A stretch of 41,512 nt of DNA from Oxalobacteraceae bacterium (GCA_027484285.1 JAIXTG010000424.1:1-41512); one strand, 5' to 3'; positions 8,923-19,500 are shown, counted from the first letter of the stretch. Notes: a model not told the origin generated them from the letters alone. A program made the numbers and translations.

Positions 8923-8973
8923 GGGACACTCACTCTGTTCATTCGTTTATCGGTCGAACAGAGTGAGTGTCCC
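8923..8973. repeat. REP hairpin
   Basis: GGGACACTCACTCTGTTC (8923-8940), a 15-nt loop, then the exact inverted arm GAACAGAGTGAGTGTCCC (8956-8973): an 18-bp perfect stem. It lies between two convergent genes (stops at 8835 and 9027). Confidence 0.85.
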
Positions 8974-9006
8974 AGCTAGGAGATCCCATTTAGCCGGCTA
9001 TCGGCT

Positions 9007-9024
9007 GAACAGAGTGAGTGTCCC
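9007..9024 (-). repeat. REP arm, two bases from a stop codon
   Basis: GAACAGAGTGAGTGTCCC ends two nucleotides before the stop codon of the minus-strand octapeptide gene (TAG complement at 9027-9029). Together with the preceding copy it is part of a tandem duplication of about 50 nt. That duplication also copied the last bases of the gene: the sequence AGCTAGGAGATC occurs at 8974-8985 and again at 9025-9036. Confidence 0.8.
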
Positions 9025-9026
9025 AG

Positions 9027-12000
9027 CTAGGAGATCACGCCGATGAGGGCGGGCTCGACCGGGGTTTGGGACTCATGGAACCAGACGTCGGCGAGCAGGC
9101 CGCTTGTGCCGTCGGATTTTGTGAAGTCGGCGGTGAGGCCGACGAGGTTGCCGTGCTCGTACCGCTTGGCACCCTCGGCATGCAGGTTCAGCGAGATGAT
9201 GCCGGCTCCGGCCAGCGACAGCAGTTCGCCATGGTCGGTCATGCCGTCGGTGTCTTTGTCGGCCCACAGGAGCAGCTGCGGCCACGCAGCGTCGCTGGCG
9301 TCGAGGCGACCATCGCCGTTGGCGTCGAGCGAGCGCATCGCTTCAAAACCGTCTGTCGCGCACTGCCCCTCCGGCAGGCGGAAGCCTTCGCCGAACAGTT
9401 CGCGGCCGTCGCCAATGCGGCCGTCGCCGTCGAGGTCGATCGCGAGCAGCGCGTCGCCCTGCTCGACCCAGCCGACTTTGCGCAGCACCCCCGAACCGCC
9501 AAGATCGAAGTTCACGCCGTCGGCGCGACCGACGCTCAGCTGGCCGTCGCCGTCGAGATCGAGCACGATCGGGCTGGTGCGCAGCGAGGCTGCCTTGCTG
9601 CCGAGCGCCTCGACCTGGTCGGCCGACAGTGCATCCGCCTGCGCCATCGTCAGGCCCTTCAACTGTGCCGTGCTGAGGGTCGCGAGCTGCGCATCCGACA
9701 AGGCGGCGAAGGTATCCGGATCCAGCATCGCCAGCTGCTTGCTGCTGAGCGCCTTCAACTGCGCTGTCGTCAGCTCGCCGACCTGGTCGGGCAGGAGCGA
9801 CGCCAGCTGCTGCGACGTCATCGAGCGCAGGTCGGCTGGCTCGATCGCCGCCAGCTGGGACGGGCTCAGCAGGCTGATCTGGTAAGGCGTGAGCGCGGCC
9901 ACCTGTTTCGCGCTGAGCCCCGCAAGCGCCCCGGCCGTCATCTCGAACAGCACGTCATCGTTCAGGCTCGGGATCAGGTCAGGCTTCAACGCCGACAGCT
10001 TGCGCGCCGATGCCAGTCCGTCGATCTGCACCGCATCCAATTCCGCGACTTGCGCCGCACGCAGGCCACCGAGCTGTTTGATGCTCAGCGATGCCAGCAT
10101 GCGTACGCCGAGTCCGGCGATTTCGGACTCATTGATTGCGCCCACCTGGAATGACGTCAGCTGCCTCAGCTGCAGGCTGTCGAGCTGGTCGAGCTGCAGC
10201 GCATCCATCGCCGCCACCTGTTCTTCGCGCAATGCGCCGATGGCCTCGGGCGCGAGCCGGGCTACCTGCTCCGGCAGCAATGCCGATACCTGCTCCGGCG
10301 TCAGGGCCGCCACCTGCGTGCGGCCGAAGGCGCCGATCTGTGCCGGCGAGAGTGCGCCGATGGCATCCGGTGCCAGTGCCTTGACCTGCAACGAGGTCAG
10401 CGCCTTCAGCTGTGCCGAGCCGAGCCGCGCCAGCTGCGTGCCCGACAGCGACGCGAGCACGGCATCGTCGATGGCCTGCATCTGGGGTGTCGACAGCTTG
10501 GCGAGCTGCTGCGGTGTCAGTGCCACCAGCTGCTCTACCGACAGTTGGCCGAACCTCGCCGGCACGAGGCCGGGCAGTGCATCGGGCGGCACCAGCGCGA
10601 GCTGCGCCGGCGACAGGCGATCGACCTGCTCGCCAGTGAGACCGCCGGCCTGGGTCCGCGTGAGGGCACCCAGTTGCGCATTGCTGAGGCTGGTGATGCC
10701 GGCCCCGAGGGAACCCAGCTGGGCCGCGGTGAGTGCCGAGCCATCGATCGCGTGCAGCTGGTCGACCGTCAGGGCATTTAACTGGGCGAGCGTCAGTCCC
10801 GGCACGGCTGCCTTGTTGAGTGCAGCCAGTTGTGCGGTGCTCAGCTGCACCACCTGCTCGGGCGTCAGTGCGCTGACCTGTTTTGCGAGCAGGGCGCGCA
10901 CTTGTGCCGCGGACAGTGCCGCCAGCTGCGCACCGGTCAGCGCGGGCAGCTGGGCAGATGTCAGCGACGGCATGTCGGCGGCTTCGATGCTTGCAACCTG
11001 CGACGGCGTCATGGCCGCCAGCTGTGCGCCGGCCAGGGCAGCGACCTGCGCCGGGCGCAACGCGACAATCTGCGCCGCGGTGAGCGCATCCACCTTGTCC
11101 GCGGGAAGCGCGGCCAGCTGCGCGGCCGACAGGCCCGGCAGGCTGTCCGTCGTCAGCGCCTGCAACTGTTCGCGGCTCATCAGCGCAAAAGCGCCGGCGT
11201 TGAGCGCGGCCAGCTGCGGCATGCCGAGCGCGGCCAGCTGCGCCGCCGACAATCCGGCGACTTCTGCAGCGGACAGGACCCTGAGCTGGTCTGTCCGCAA
11301 GGCCGCGATCTGGGATGGCCCGAGTGCCGCCAGCTGTGCCGGCGACAGGGCATCCACCAGCGCGGCACTCGCCAGCTTGAGCTTGGCCGGATCCAGCGCC
11401 GCCACCTGCGCCGTCGTCAGTGCCGCCACCTGGGCAGGGGCGAGTGCATCGAGCTGGCTGGCCGACAGTCCCTGCAACAGTTGCGGCAGGATGGCGGCCA
11501 CATCCGCCGGGTCCAGTGCCTGGATCTGCATCTTGCCCAGCGCGGCCAGCTGCGACGCCGTCATTGCGCCGACCTGCGCGGCAGTGAACTGCCTGATTTG
11601 CTCGGGCGTCAGCGCGGCGACCTGATCGGCAGTCAGCTCGGACACCGACGCCGTCGGCAGCGCCGCCAGTTCGGCGCTCGACAGCTGGCTCAGTGCCTTC
11701 AGCTGCGCCAGCGACAGGCTGGCCAGATCCGTCGCCTCGATGGCTGCTACCTGTGCCGGCAGCAGCGCCACCAGCTTCGCCTCCGACATCGATGCCAGCT
11801 GCTCGGCTTTCAGCGCCTTCATCTGGGCGGCGGTCAGCTGGCTGACCTGGGTATTGGTCAGCGCATTGAGCTGGATGCTGGTGAGCGCGGCGATATCCGC
11901 GTCCTCGATCGCTGCCAGCTGCGTGCCCGACAGCGCTGCAATCGCGTCGGTGCTCAGTGCCACCACCTGCTCCGGCTTCAGCGCCTTGACCTGGTCGGCC

Positions 12001-12263
12001 GTCAGCGCCGCCGCCTGCGCGGCCGACAGCACCGCCACCTGCGCGACCTTGAGTTCAGGAATGTCCGCCGCTTCAATCGCCGCCACCTGCGCCGGCCGCA
12101 GCGCGGCGATCTGTGCTGCGGACAGGACTGCAAGCTGCTCTTTTTTCAGCGCGACGATATTCGCTGCCGACAGCTGGGCGATATCCGACGGCGACAACGC
12201 AGCAATCTGCGCCGTCGTCAGCGCGGCAATCTGTTCAGCAGTCAATCCGGACAAGACACTCAT
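9027..12263 (-). CDS. Octapeptide-repeat protein with C-terminal EF-hand-like calcium-binding domain
   Basis: 1078 residues from ATG at 12263 (GGTGG five bases upstream). A GTG four codons earlier is possible. From about residue 5 to 890 the protein is an almost uninterrupted array of roughly 110 octapeptides with consensus L-(T/S)-x-x-Q-(I/V/L)-x-A, some units having IEAADIPE-like forms. The T/S-x-E/A-Q start resembles a helix N-cap, so each unit could be one short helix of a solenoid (inference). From residue 902 there is a domain known from large RTX proteins, with loops DLDGDGQLS, DLDGDGRIGDGRELFGE, DANGDGRLDASD and DKDTDGMTDHGEL. There are no RTX nonapeptides and no classical signal peptide. 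The array probably serves as a long stalk or surface-layer element. It is convergent with the choice-of-anchor I gene across REP elements. The function is unknown. Confidence 0.88.
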   Translation of the reverse strand: MSVLSGLTAEQIAALTTAQIAALSPSDIAQLSAANIVALKKEQLAVLSAAQIAALRPAQVAAIEAADIPELKVAQVAVLSAAQAAALTADQVKALKPEQVVALSTDAIAALSGTQLAAIEDADIAALTSIQLNALTNTQVSQLTAAQMKALKAEQLASMSEAKLVALLPAQVAAIEATDLASLSLAQLKALSQLSSAELAALPTASVSELTADQVAALTPEQIRQFTAAQVGAMTASQLAALGKMQIQALDPADVAAILPQLLQGLSASQLDALAPAQVAALTTAQVAALDPAKLKLASAALVDALSPAQLAALGPSQIAALRTDQLRVLSAAEVAGLSAAQLAALGMPQLAALNAGAFALMSREQLQALTTDSLPGLSAAQLAALPADKVDALTAAQIVALRPAQVAALAGAQLAAMTPSQVASIEAADMPSLTSAQLPALTGAQLAALSAAQVRALLAKQVSALTPEQVVQLSTAQLAALNKAAVPGLTLAQLNALTVDQLHAIDGSALTAAQLGSLGAGITSLSNAQLGALTRTQAGGLTGEQVDRLSPAQLALVPPDALPGLVPARFGQLSVEQLVALTPQQLAKLSTPQMQAIDDAVLASLSGTQLARLGSAQLKALTSLQVKALAPDAIGALSPAQIGAFGRTQVAALTPEQVSALLPEQVARLAPEAIGALREEQVAAMDALQLDQLDSLQLRQLTSFQVGAINESEIAGLGVRMLASLSIKQLGGLRAAQVAELDAVQIDGLASARKLSALKPDLIPSLNDDVLFEMTAGALAGLSAKQVAALTPYQISLLSPSQLAAIEPADLRSMTSQQLASLLPDQVGELTTAQLKALSSKQLAMLDPDTFAALSDAQLATLSTAQLKGLTMAQADALSADQVEALGSKAASLRTSPIVLDLDGDGQLSVGRADGVNFDLGGSGVLRKVGWVEQGDALLAIDLDGDGRIGDGRELFGEGFRLPEGQCATDGFEAMRSLDANGDGRLDASDAAWPQLLLWADKDTDGMTDHGELLSLAGAGIISLNLHAEGAKRYEHGNLVGLTADFTKSDGTSGLLADVWFHESQTPVEPALIGVIS

Positions 12264-12327
12264 GAGATCCACCAATGGCGAGGGTTAGCCTTAGTGGAAT
12301 CGGAGCCGAGCGGCGAAGCTTTAGCGC

Positions 12328-12346
12328 GATTGCCAGACTGGCAATC
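12328..12346. repeat. Short perfect inverted repeat
   Basis: GATTGCCA, three loop bases, then TGGCAATC, ten bases before the left REP arm of the RAYT unit. It lies in the leader of the octapeptide gene (minus) and upstream of the transposase (plus). The role is unclear; it may be part of the RAYT element boundary. Confidence 0.4.
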
Positions 12347-12355
12347 TCCTCCGAT

Positions 12356-12388
12356 GGGACACTCACTCTGTCCATCCTCTGTTCGCAC
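12356..12388 (+). repeat. Left inverted repeat of the RAYT unit (REP arm)
   Basis: It starts with GGGACACTCACTCTGT. Over 33 nt it matches the reverse complement of 13514-13546 with four mismatches, so the transposase gene lies between long imperfect inverted repeats built from the REP arm. Confidence 0.8.
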
Positions 12389-12507
12389 AATACCTCGTCC
12401 GGGCATGCGATCCGGCGTCCCCACTGCCTTCATGAATTAGCCGCATGATGCTGTTCAGGCTGGCATCCGCTGCCTACGCTGGCGTCCCCTTGCCCCTGTC
12501 CGCCGCC

Positions 12508-13503
12508 ATGACTCGTCCTCGCTCCTGCCTCGTTCACCCTGCCGATACGCGCTGGTATCACTGCGTTTCCCGCTGTGTCAGGCGGGCTTATCTGTGCGGC
12601 ATCGACCATGCCAGCGGCCGCAACTTTGACCATCGCCGCACCTGGGTGACGGAGCGCCTTTACGAACTCGGCAGCCTGTTCGCGATTGACGTGGCCGCAT
12701 ACGCGGTGATGAGCAATCACTACCACCTGGTGGTACACCTGGCGCCCGAGCGGGCGGCGACGTGGAGTGAGCGTGAAGTGCTGCAGCGCTGGACCCGCCT
12801 GTTTGCCGGGCCGCCGCTGGTCCGGCGTTATCTGGATGGCGAGGAACCGGCACCCGGCCCGGCCGAACTCGAACAGATCAGCAGATTGGCGGCGACTTTT
12901 CGCAAGCGCTTGCAGGATCTGTCGTGGTTCCTCCGGCTGTTGAATGAATCGATATCGCGCCGTGCCAACGCGGAGGATCAATGCAGCGGTCGCTTCTGGG
13001 AAGGGCGATTCAAAAGCCAGGCCTTGCTCGATTTACCGGGCCTGATTTCCGCGATGATCTACGTCGACCTGAACCCGGTACGCGCCGGCATGGCCACCAC
13101 GCTCGAGGCGTCGTCGCATACGTCGATTCACGCGCGGCTTCGCGAACTCGGGGGCGCTGTGCAGGAGCCGGGGCTGATGCCCTTTGATGCCACCGGCCGA
13201 GCGCCATCGGCCATCCCGTTCGACCTGGGGGAGTACATCAGGCTGGCCGACTGGCGCGCTCGCCAGCAGCAGCGCGACCAGTCGATCACCGAAACCCGGC
13301 CACCGGCGCTTCATCGACTTGGGCTGAGTGAAGAGGCATTCCTGGCCATGTCCGGCCAGCTCATGAAAACGTTTGGCAACGCGATCGGCTCGCCGGCGGC
13401 CATCGCCGAGCACTGCGCGCGGCGCGAGTTGCGGTATTCGCGGGGCTTAGGCATGGGGCAGCGGGCGACGAAGGCCGATCAGGCCGGGCGCGAGAGCCGG
13501 TAA
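12508..13503 (+). CDS. REP-associated tyrosine transposase (RAYT), Y1_Tnp/HUH family
   Basis: 331 residues from ATG at 12508; an in-frame ATG at 12445 would add 21 residues. The chosen start gives the usual beginning, MTRPRS..., followed by YHCVSRCVRRAYLCG, typical of this long RAYT subgroup. The HUH metal-binding motif is NHYHLVVHL, and the conserved tyrosine lies in IYVDLNPVRAG, where the catalytic Tyr of Y1 transposases is expected. An FWEGRFKSQALLD segment lies between them and is also conserved. The C-terminal extension (PFDLGEYIRLADW...) is normal for the subgroup. RAYTs cut and join single-stranded REP palindromes. Many copies of one palindromic arm in the window, including an inverted pair flanking this gene, are the likely substrates. 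It appears intact, with no IS200-type partner gene. Confidence 0.93.
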   Translation: MTRPRSCLVHPADTRWYHCVSRCVRRAYLCGIDHASGRNFDHRRTWVTERLYELGSLFAIDVAAYAVMSNHYHLVVHLAPERAATWSEREVLQRWTRLFAGPPLVRRYLDGEEPAPGPAELEQISRLAATFRKRLQDLSWFLRLLNESISRRANAEDQCSGRFWEGRFKSQALLDLPGLISAMIYVDLNPVRAGMATTLEASSHTSIHARLRELGGAVQEPGLMPFDATGRAPSAIPFDLGEYIRLADWRARQQQRDQSITETRPPALHRLGLSEEAFLAMSGQLMKTFGNAIGSPAAIAEHCARRELRYSRGLGMGQRATKADQAGRESR

Positions 13504-13513
13504 TGCATCAAGT

Positions 13514-13546
13514 GTTCGGACAAAGGATGAACAGAGTGAGTGTCCC
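13514..13546 (-). repeat. Right inverted repeat of the RAYT unit (REP arm)
   Basis: It ends with GAACAGAGTGAGTGTCCC (13529-13546), 26 nt after the RAYT stop codon, and pairs with 12356-12388 over 33 nt with four mismatches. It lies 11 nt from the end of the convergent membrane-protein gene. Confidence 0.8.
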
Positions 13547-13557
13547 TCCAAACTCCT

Positions 13558-14106
13558 TCAAACTCTTCGCATGGGCGGAAGGGGTACGCGCCGGAGCACG
13601 CGTGACGCGAGGTACAGCACGATGAACATGCCGAGCATGTCACCGACCAGCATCGGCAGCAGATGCTGGACCAGGCTGTCGCTGTGGCCGGTGATGAAGA
13701 AAAACACGTTGTGAGCGGTGACGCTGGCGATGGCCCCGGCGCCGCTGAACCAGAGCAGGTGGAGGGTGCGCATGCCGACGAGTGAACTTGGCAGCGCCAA
13801 TGCACGACGCACGGCTTCGCTGGCCAGCAGCACGGGCAAGGCCGACACCGCAGAGAGCACGAGCGCCTGGTGCCAGTTCTGCAACCACAGATTGCCGTTG
13901 GTGATCGCCGCACCGGCAAACAGCCCGAGCGCACCGGCCCAGCCCAGGCTCAGCACCGCCAGCATGCGCAGCGCAGCAGGCAGGAAAATCCAGCTGACGA
14001 AGGGGGTGCGCTGCATCGAAGAAAACAGCCAGCCGTTCAGCTCGAACAGCGCTACCCAGAGCGCAGCCACGGCCAGTGCCGACGACAGGATCCACGCGGG
14101 CTTCAT
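13558..14106 (-). CDS. Small integral membrane protein, MASE1-like
   Basis: 182 residues from ATG at 14106; an open extension to 14163 adds an unlikely Gly/Arg-rich leader. About five hydrophobic segments are visible (roughly residues 6-28, 38-70, 80-105, 115-140 and 148-170). The segment around FLPAALRMLAVLSLGWAGALG resembles the MASE1/sensor-type membrane domain, in which a WLPAGLRLLA-like motif follows the first helix. Unlike MASE1 sensors, no cytoplasmic GGDEF, EAL or kinase domain follows; the protein ends after the last helix in an Arg-rich tail. It may be a stand-alone membrane domain or the remnant of a longer sensor. No clear Shine-Dalgarno precedes the start. Confidence 0.65.
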   Translation of the reverse strand: MKPAWILSSALAVAALWVALFELNGWLFSSMQRTPFVSWIFLPAALRMLAVLSLGWAGALGLFAGAAITNGNLWLQNWHQALVLSAVSALPVLLASEAVRRALALPSSLVGMRTLHLLWFSGAGAIASVTAHNVFFFITGHSDSLVQHLLPMLVGDMLGMFIVLYLASRVLRRVPLPPMRRV

Positions 14107-14619
14107 CTGCTGATTCAAGCGCGCTGCACCTTGCCCGGGCAATGACCCGGCGCCGCGACACATTTATTGGAGACAGCGGCGGGAATGGGGGATTTTGCGC
14201 GCCTGTACTGTCCGTCGATCCCGCTGCCAGATAAACATTTTTACGCAGCGATTTCAGGCGCCGGCAAAGGGTTGAGGGCGACAGGCCCGCTTTCAATATG
14301 GCCGCCTGCAGCAACGATATTTTGCCGACCTTGCAGCGGTCTGCCGCCAATATATTCAGCAGCCGTTCTTTGAAAATATCCAGCCCGGGGAATTCGGGAA
14401 TCCCGCGAACCGATTCCACCCGGATCAGAAAACGCCGGCACACAAAAGGGTGACTGGAGGCTTGGATCATCAGATCGGTTAGCGCAGTGGCTGGTAATTA
14501 TGCGACTGCATTCTACCCGTCCTTGATCACCTCCTCACTTGAGTCATTTTTAATGCCGAGTTTGGACCGATCCCGAAAATCGCCCGACCTCCGGAACCGG
14601 TTTAATGCAGTAAATGCGC
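14107..14619. other. Intergenic region, no confident gene
   Basis: About 510 nt between two minus-strand genes. An open minus-strand frame from 14470 contains a stretch around 14250-14390 that could be a helix-turn-helix-like segment, but it runs on into the shadow of the membrane-protein gene. I see no start, homology or codon bias strong enough to call it. No obvious terminator follows the RTX gene that ends at 14620. Confidence 0.4.
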
Positions 14620-16233
14620 TCAGGCCAGCATGAGGTCGCCCGTACCCAGCGTGCCGACACCGGCGAGGGTCGCGAGCACGATGGCGGCGCCGGCGCCGTT
14701 GGCATCGGCGTCGTAAAAGAGCTTGCGCGTGGCCGTGTCGAACAACAGGTAGTCATCGGCGTCGAGCGCCACGGCGGCAGGCGCAGAAACGAGACGGCCA
14801 TCAAGGCCGCCGGCCACCGACAGCATCGAGAAAACGGCGGTCGACAGCACGATCCGGTCGCCCTCGGCCGAGCGGAAATCCCGGATCAGGTCGGCAAGGC
14901 CGTCGGGCGCTGCGCCGAACAGGAAGTTGTCTGCGCCGAGCCCGCCGGTCAGCTGGTCGGTACCCGCACCGCCGGACAATGTGTCGTTGCCCGCCCCGGC
15001 CACGATGCCATCCGTGCCATCGCCCCCCTGCAGCAGGTCGTTGCCGCTGCCGGCGGTGATGCGGTCGTTGCCTGCGCCGCCGGAGACGGTGTTATTGCCC
15101 TCGCCCGTGCGGATGAGATCGTTGCCGCCGCCGGTGGTCACTGCATCGTTGCCGGCGCCGGTGATGACATTGTTGTTGCCGCCGCTGTCGACCACGGTGT
15201 TGTGACCCGACAGATCGGTCAAGCGGTCATTGCCTTCGCCGCCGTCGAGGGCATCATTGCCGCTGCCGCCCTCGAGCACATCATTGCCGGTCCCGCCAGC
15301 GAGTGCGTCGTCGCCGGTTCCGCCCACCAGGCGATCATTGCCGTCCCCGCCCCCGAGCGTGTCATTCCCGTCGCCGCCGTCGACTATGTCATTGCCGGCA
15401 CCGCCCAGCAGGGAGTCATCGCCGGCGAGGCCGAGCAGGCGGTCGTTGCCGAGCCCGCCGTCGAGCGTGTCGCCGAGCGCGCCGCCGGTCATCTGGTCAT
15501 TGCCGCCAAAGCCAGACCACGCACGCGCATTCGATGGAACAACCATGGTGTCATTGCCGGCCAACAGGAGCGGGCTGTCGAAAACTTCACCGACATTCGA
15601 TGCCGAATCAATCAACGCACCGAGGGAGGCCGCCGGAAACGCCCCTTTCAGATTCAATGCGTTGCCGGCGCCATCGGAAAGACTGATTTCACGTATCGTG
15701 CCCCGCGCGTCATCGCTGATATCGATCTGGCCCTTGATCACCAGGGTAGTGCCATTGGCGGTGACGGTCAGCGAATTGAGGGTGCCTGACGCATTCAGAT
15801 TGGCATCGGTGACGATATTGCCGCGGACGGCATACGTAATCGATCGGCTGTCATTCCAGATCTCCGCTGCGGTAATCGACGACACGCGCACATTGCTGGC
15901 CGACCAGCTGCCACTGCCGCTCAAGCGCCAGTTCCACGAGCCGGCGGAAGCAGGATCGAACGTCAGCGAACTGATTTTTCCCGAAAACAGCATGAAGCCT
16001 GTTCCGCGCACGGTGAGCTGGCCGGGAGCGCTGCCAAAAATCGTCGCTTGGAGTTGCGTCGTCGAAACAGCGTCGACATCGTAATTGTCGTCAACCAATG
16101 CCTGAAAGCCTGCGCTGGCATCGCTGATGATTTGCGCCAGGACGCTATCGATCTGGCTGTCGTCGAGCCGCAAGTCCTCCGCATCGAGCTGCAACAATCC
16201 CGCCACATTTCCGGTGGCAATTAATCCCGCCAT
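14620..16233 (-). CDS. RTX (hemolysin-type) calcium-binding protein, T1SS substrate
   Basis: 537 residues. ATG at 16233 is preceded by AAGGAG with seven-base spacing. Residues 1-225 are a non-repetitive, beta-rich domain of unknown type starting [20 protein letters not shown]. From about 230 to 450 there are some two dozen RTX nonapeptides (GGxGNDxLx), with a degenerate middle block where the pattern becomes [19 protein letters not shown]. The C-terminus ([18 protein letters not shown]..., then [19 protein letters not shown] and LGTGDLMLA) is the T1SS end also found in the 25544 and 31476 genes. Calcium-induced folding outside the cell after T1SS export is the family norm. It is divergent from the DUF4347 gene at 16598. 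Confidence 0.92.
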   Translation of the reverse strand: MAGLIATGNVAGLLQLDAEDLRLDDSQIDSVLAQIISDASAGFQALVDDNYDVDAVSTTQLQATIFGSAPGQLTVRGTGFMLFSGKISSLTFDPASAGSWNWRLSGSGSWSASNVRVSSITAAEIWNDSRSITYAVRGNIVTDANLNASGTLNSLTVTANGTTLVIKGQIDISDDARGTIREISLSDGAGNALNLKGAFPAASLGALIDSASNVGEVFDSPLLLAGNDTMVVPSNARAWSGFGGNDQMTGGALGDTLDGGLGNDRLLGLAGDDSLLGGAGNDIVDGGDGNDTLGGGDGNDRLVGGTGDDALAGGTGNDVLEGGSGNDALDGGEGNDRLTDLSGHNTVVDSGGNNNVITGAGNDAVTTGGGNDLIRTGEGNNTVSGGAGNDRITAGSGNDLLQGGDGTDGIVAGAGNDTLSGGAGTDQLTGGLGADNFLFGAAPDGLADLIRDFRSAEGDRIVLSTAVFSMLSVAGGLDGRLVSAPAAVALDADDYLLFDTATRKLFYDADANGAGAAIVLATLAGVGTLGTGDLMLA

Positions 16234-16597
16234 GTCCTGCTCCTTCGCACTGGTCGCTGTTGAAATACGCCGTCATTAACGTTGCCGTTGAGACGGGTAC
16301 CAGTGTGAACAGGGGGCAAGCAAGACGGCTGAGATTTCTCAAAAAACAATCAAACCAAGGCTCGACGAAACTCAGTCAATTCATCCCAAGGTAATCACTA
16401 ATCGATGGTGCGCGAGGAGTCGAAAGGAGTCTGTCGCCTGCCTCGTTAATTAATACCTACTGGTTTCCTACGTTAAGTTTCACCTAATGACCCCGTCCTT
16501 TAAAAATAAACCCTGCCACACTGGAGATTTACTTAGCGACGAATTATTATTTCCCAAAAGAAATCATGATTTACAACTACAGCCACCCGGGGAAAAA

Positions 16598-19500
16598 ATG
16601 TCGCAGTCACTGTTGCCGTCAAATTTGCAAGGTCACGCTGCGCCGAGATTGCGCATACCGACCGATCTAATCATTGCGGACGGCGCCGCTCCCGACGTCG
16701 CCGGACTGCTGCAGGACGCCATCCTGCCGGTGGTTGCGCTGCGCGAATGCAGCAACCCGCTACAGGCGATCACGACCGTCCTGGCCGGGGAACAGCTGCG
16801 CACCCTGCATCTGTTTACGCATGGCCGCCCCGGTGCCATCAGAATCTGCGACCAGTGGCTGACTGCGGCCGACCTCGTCCGGCATGCCAATTTGCTGACT
16901 ACGTGGCAGGCCGATGAGATCGTGCTGTGGGGCTGCAGCGTCATGGCCGACGACAGCTTGGCGCGCACTCTGGAAAGTCTCACCGGGGCTACCGTCTATG
17001 GCTCGGTCACGCCCGTAGGTCGCACAAACGGTTTCCAGAATCTGGAGGTCGTTCCGCTGCCCGATGCCGGCACCGATTCGAAAACCTTGTCGCTTGTGCT
17101 GTCGGAAGCAGCACTGCAGCAAATGGACTTCGTGCTGGCCGATGTCAGTGTGTTTTTCACCAGCGGCTATCTGGGCACGCAAGGCCGAAACACCAATCAG
17201 GCCGACAACATCAAGACATTCTCGACCCTCGGCATTCAGAAGATCGCGTTTGTCCAGGATGACACCGACAACGATGGGCTGTTCGACGAGGTCGCCACGC
17301 AGGGTAACGATGTTGCCGGCACGATCAAAATCTACCAGACCGATGGCACGATCCATTCACTGACGGGCGCCCTGAACTGGCGCGAAACGACCGGTAGCAA
17401 GATTGAAGTGCTCGGCTTCATCTTCGGTGCCACCCAGTCGGCGACCATCACCAATGGTGCCAGCTCGTTCATCATCAGCGGCGGCTCGACCAGCGGCACG
17501 AGTTCGACGCTGGGACTGAAATCGTATGTGTCCAACTTCAGCTTTACTGATGGACAGAACCGCTCAGGCAATGCCGCCACTGCCGGGCTGCTGCAAGCGC
17601 TGAATGACGAATTGACGAATGCACCGCAACCGTCGACCATCACACTGACTGCTTCGTCGGTGCTCGAGGGAACCTCGCTCACGTTCACGGTGACGATGAA
17701 CAAGGCGCCGACGTCCACCCAGTATTTTTCGCTGGTGACCGGCGGCAGCGCGACCAGCGGCAGCGACTTCAACGGCACCTATACCTTCAGCAATGGCGTC
17801 ACGCGCAACGCCGACGGTACGATTTCCGTGCCATCGGGCGTGACCTCGTTCACCGTCAGTGTTGTGACGACCGATGACGCGGCGCTCGAGGCGAGCGAGA
17901 CACTCAGTCTGCAGATAGGCAACCGGACAGGGACGGCAACCATCCTTGACAACGACGGTGCCTACCTCACTTATTCCGGATCGACGTTCAATGAAGCGGT
18001 CGCCAATAATGGCTCGATCAGCACCACGCTTACCATCACATTGGCAGGCGATACGTTTGCCGCCAACGTCGTCAGCGGCAATCTCATCACGGCCAGCAAT
18101 CTGCCGGCCGGGCTGACGGCCAGCTTCACACGCACCAGCGATACGCAGATCAGCGTGACGCTGACTGGCAACGCAACGAATCACGCGAATTCGAACGACA
18201 TCAGCAATCTAGGCTTCAGCTTCGCCAATGGTGCATTTGTCAGCACTGCAAGCGCTGCCAATGTCAGTGGGTCTGTTCGCAATGACCTGGCTGTCAACTT
18301 CAATGACCCGCCAACCCTCAGCTATTCAGGCACCACGTTCTATGAATCGAGTGCCAACAACGGGGCGATCCGGAACACGGTCACGATCACGCTGGCGAAC
18401 GATACCTTTAGCGGCACCGACGGCGACAATCTCATCGCCACCGGCAAAGTGGCCGTTACCAACGTACCGGCTGGCCTGACTGCTGTCGTTACCCGAACCA
18501 GCAGCACGACCGCCACGCTGGCTCTCAGCAGTAACGCGACCAGCCACACGACCGACATCAGTAACCTGACCGTCACGTTCCTCAACGGCGCATTTACCAA
18601 CACGACGGCCGCTGCCAACGTCACGGGCTATCTGCGGAACGATCTGGTCGTGGACTTCGACGCGGCCGCACCGGCACTCTCGTATACCGGCAGCCCCCTG
18701 TCCGAGAGCGCGGCGAACGACGGCACGGTGGCGGGCAGCATCACGATCACGCTCGCCAACGACGCGTTCACCGGCGTCAATGGCGACAATCTGGTGACTG
18801 CCGGCAAGGTGGCCGTCACCAACGTGCCAGCCGGCCTGACAGCCGTCGTGACCCGCACCAGCAGCACCACCGCTACGCTGACCCTGACCGGCACGGCCAG
18901 CGCGCATGCAAACGCCAACGATCTCAGCGCCCTGACGGTCACCTTCGGCGACTCTGCCTTCGCCAGCGGCAGCGCTGCCGCTGTGACAGACGCCACGAAG
19001 AATAATCTGGCGGTCAACTTCAACGACCCGCCAGCGCTCAGCTACTCGGGGAACACATTCAGCGAGTCCGGCGCCAATAATGGCGCGATCAGCACCTCGA
19101 TCACCATCACGCTCACGGACGACACCTTCGCCGCCAATGTCGTCAGCAGCAACCTGATCGCCGCTGCCAACCTGCCGGCCGGGCTGACCGCCAGCTTCAC
19201 CCGCACCAGCGATACCGAGATTACCGCCACGCTGACCGGCAACGCGACCAGCCATGCGAACGCCAATGACATCAGCAACCTGACTTTCACTTTCGGCGAT
19301 GGCGCGTTCACCAATACCGCCACTGCTGCCAATGTCACCGGCTACCGCAAGAGCGACCTGGTGGTCGACTTCGCCAACCCGCCGGCATTGAGCTACTCGG
19401 GCACGACCTTCTACGAGGCGCTGGCCAACAACGGCTCGATCAGCAACACGATCACCATCACGCTCACGGGCGACACCTTTGATGCGAACGTCGTCAGCGG

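Noticed and set aside
9627..12263. 24-nt periodicity as a possible CRISPR array
   Set aside because: The period equals eight codons, is fully in frame and encodes the octapeptide; there are no constant repeats with unique spacers. The RTX arrays (27-nt period) are rejected for the same reason. No CRISPR array or cas gene is seen.
13640..14470. Minus-strand open frame with an HTH-like start (14250-14470)
   Set aside because: Most of it overlaps the membrane-protein gene in another frame. The short N-terminal part has some helical character but no start signal or recognised homology, so I left it as an unassigned gap.
16487..16597. Upstream start of the DUF4347 gene
   Set aside because: A/T-rich leader, no Shine-Dalgarno and no conserved residues; ATG at 16598 fits better, although 16487 cannot be excluded.
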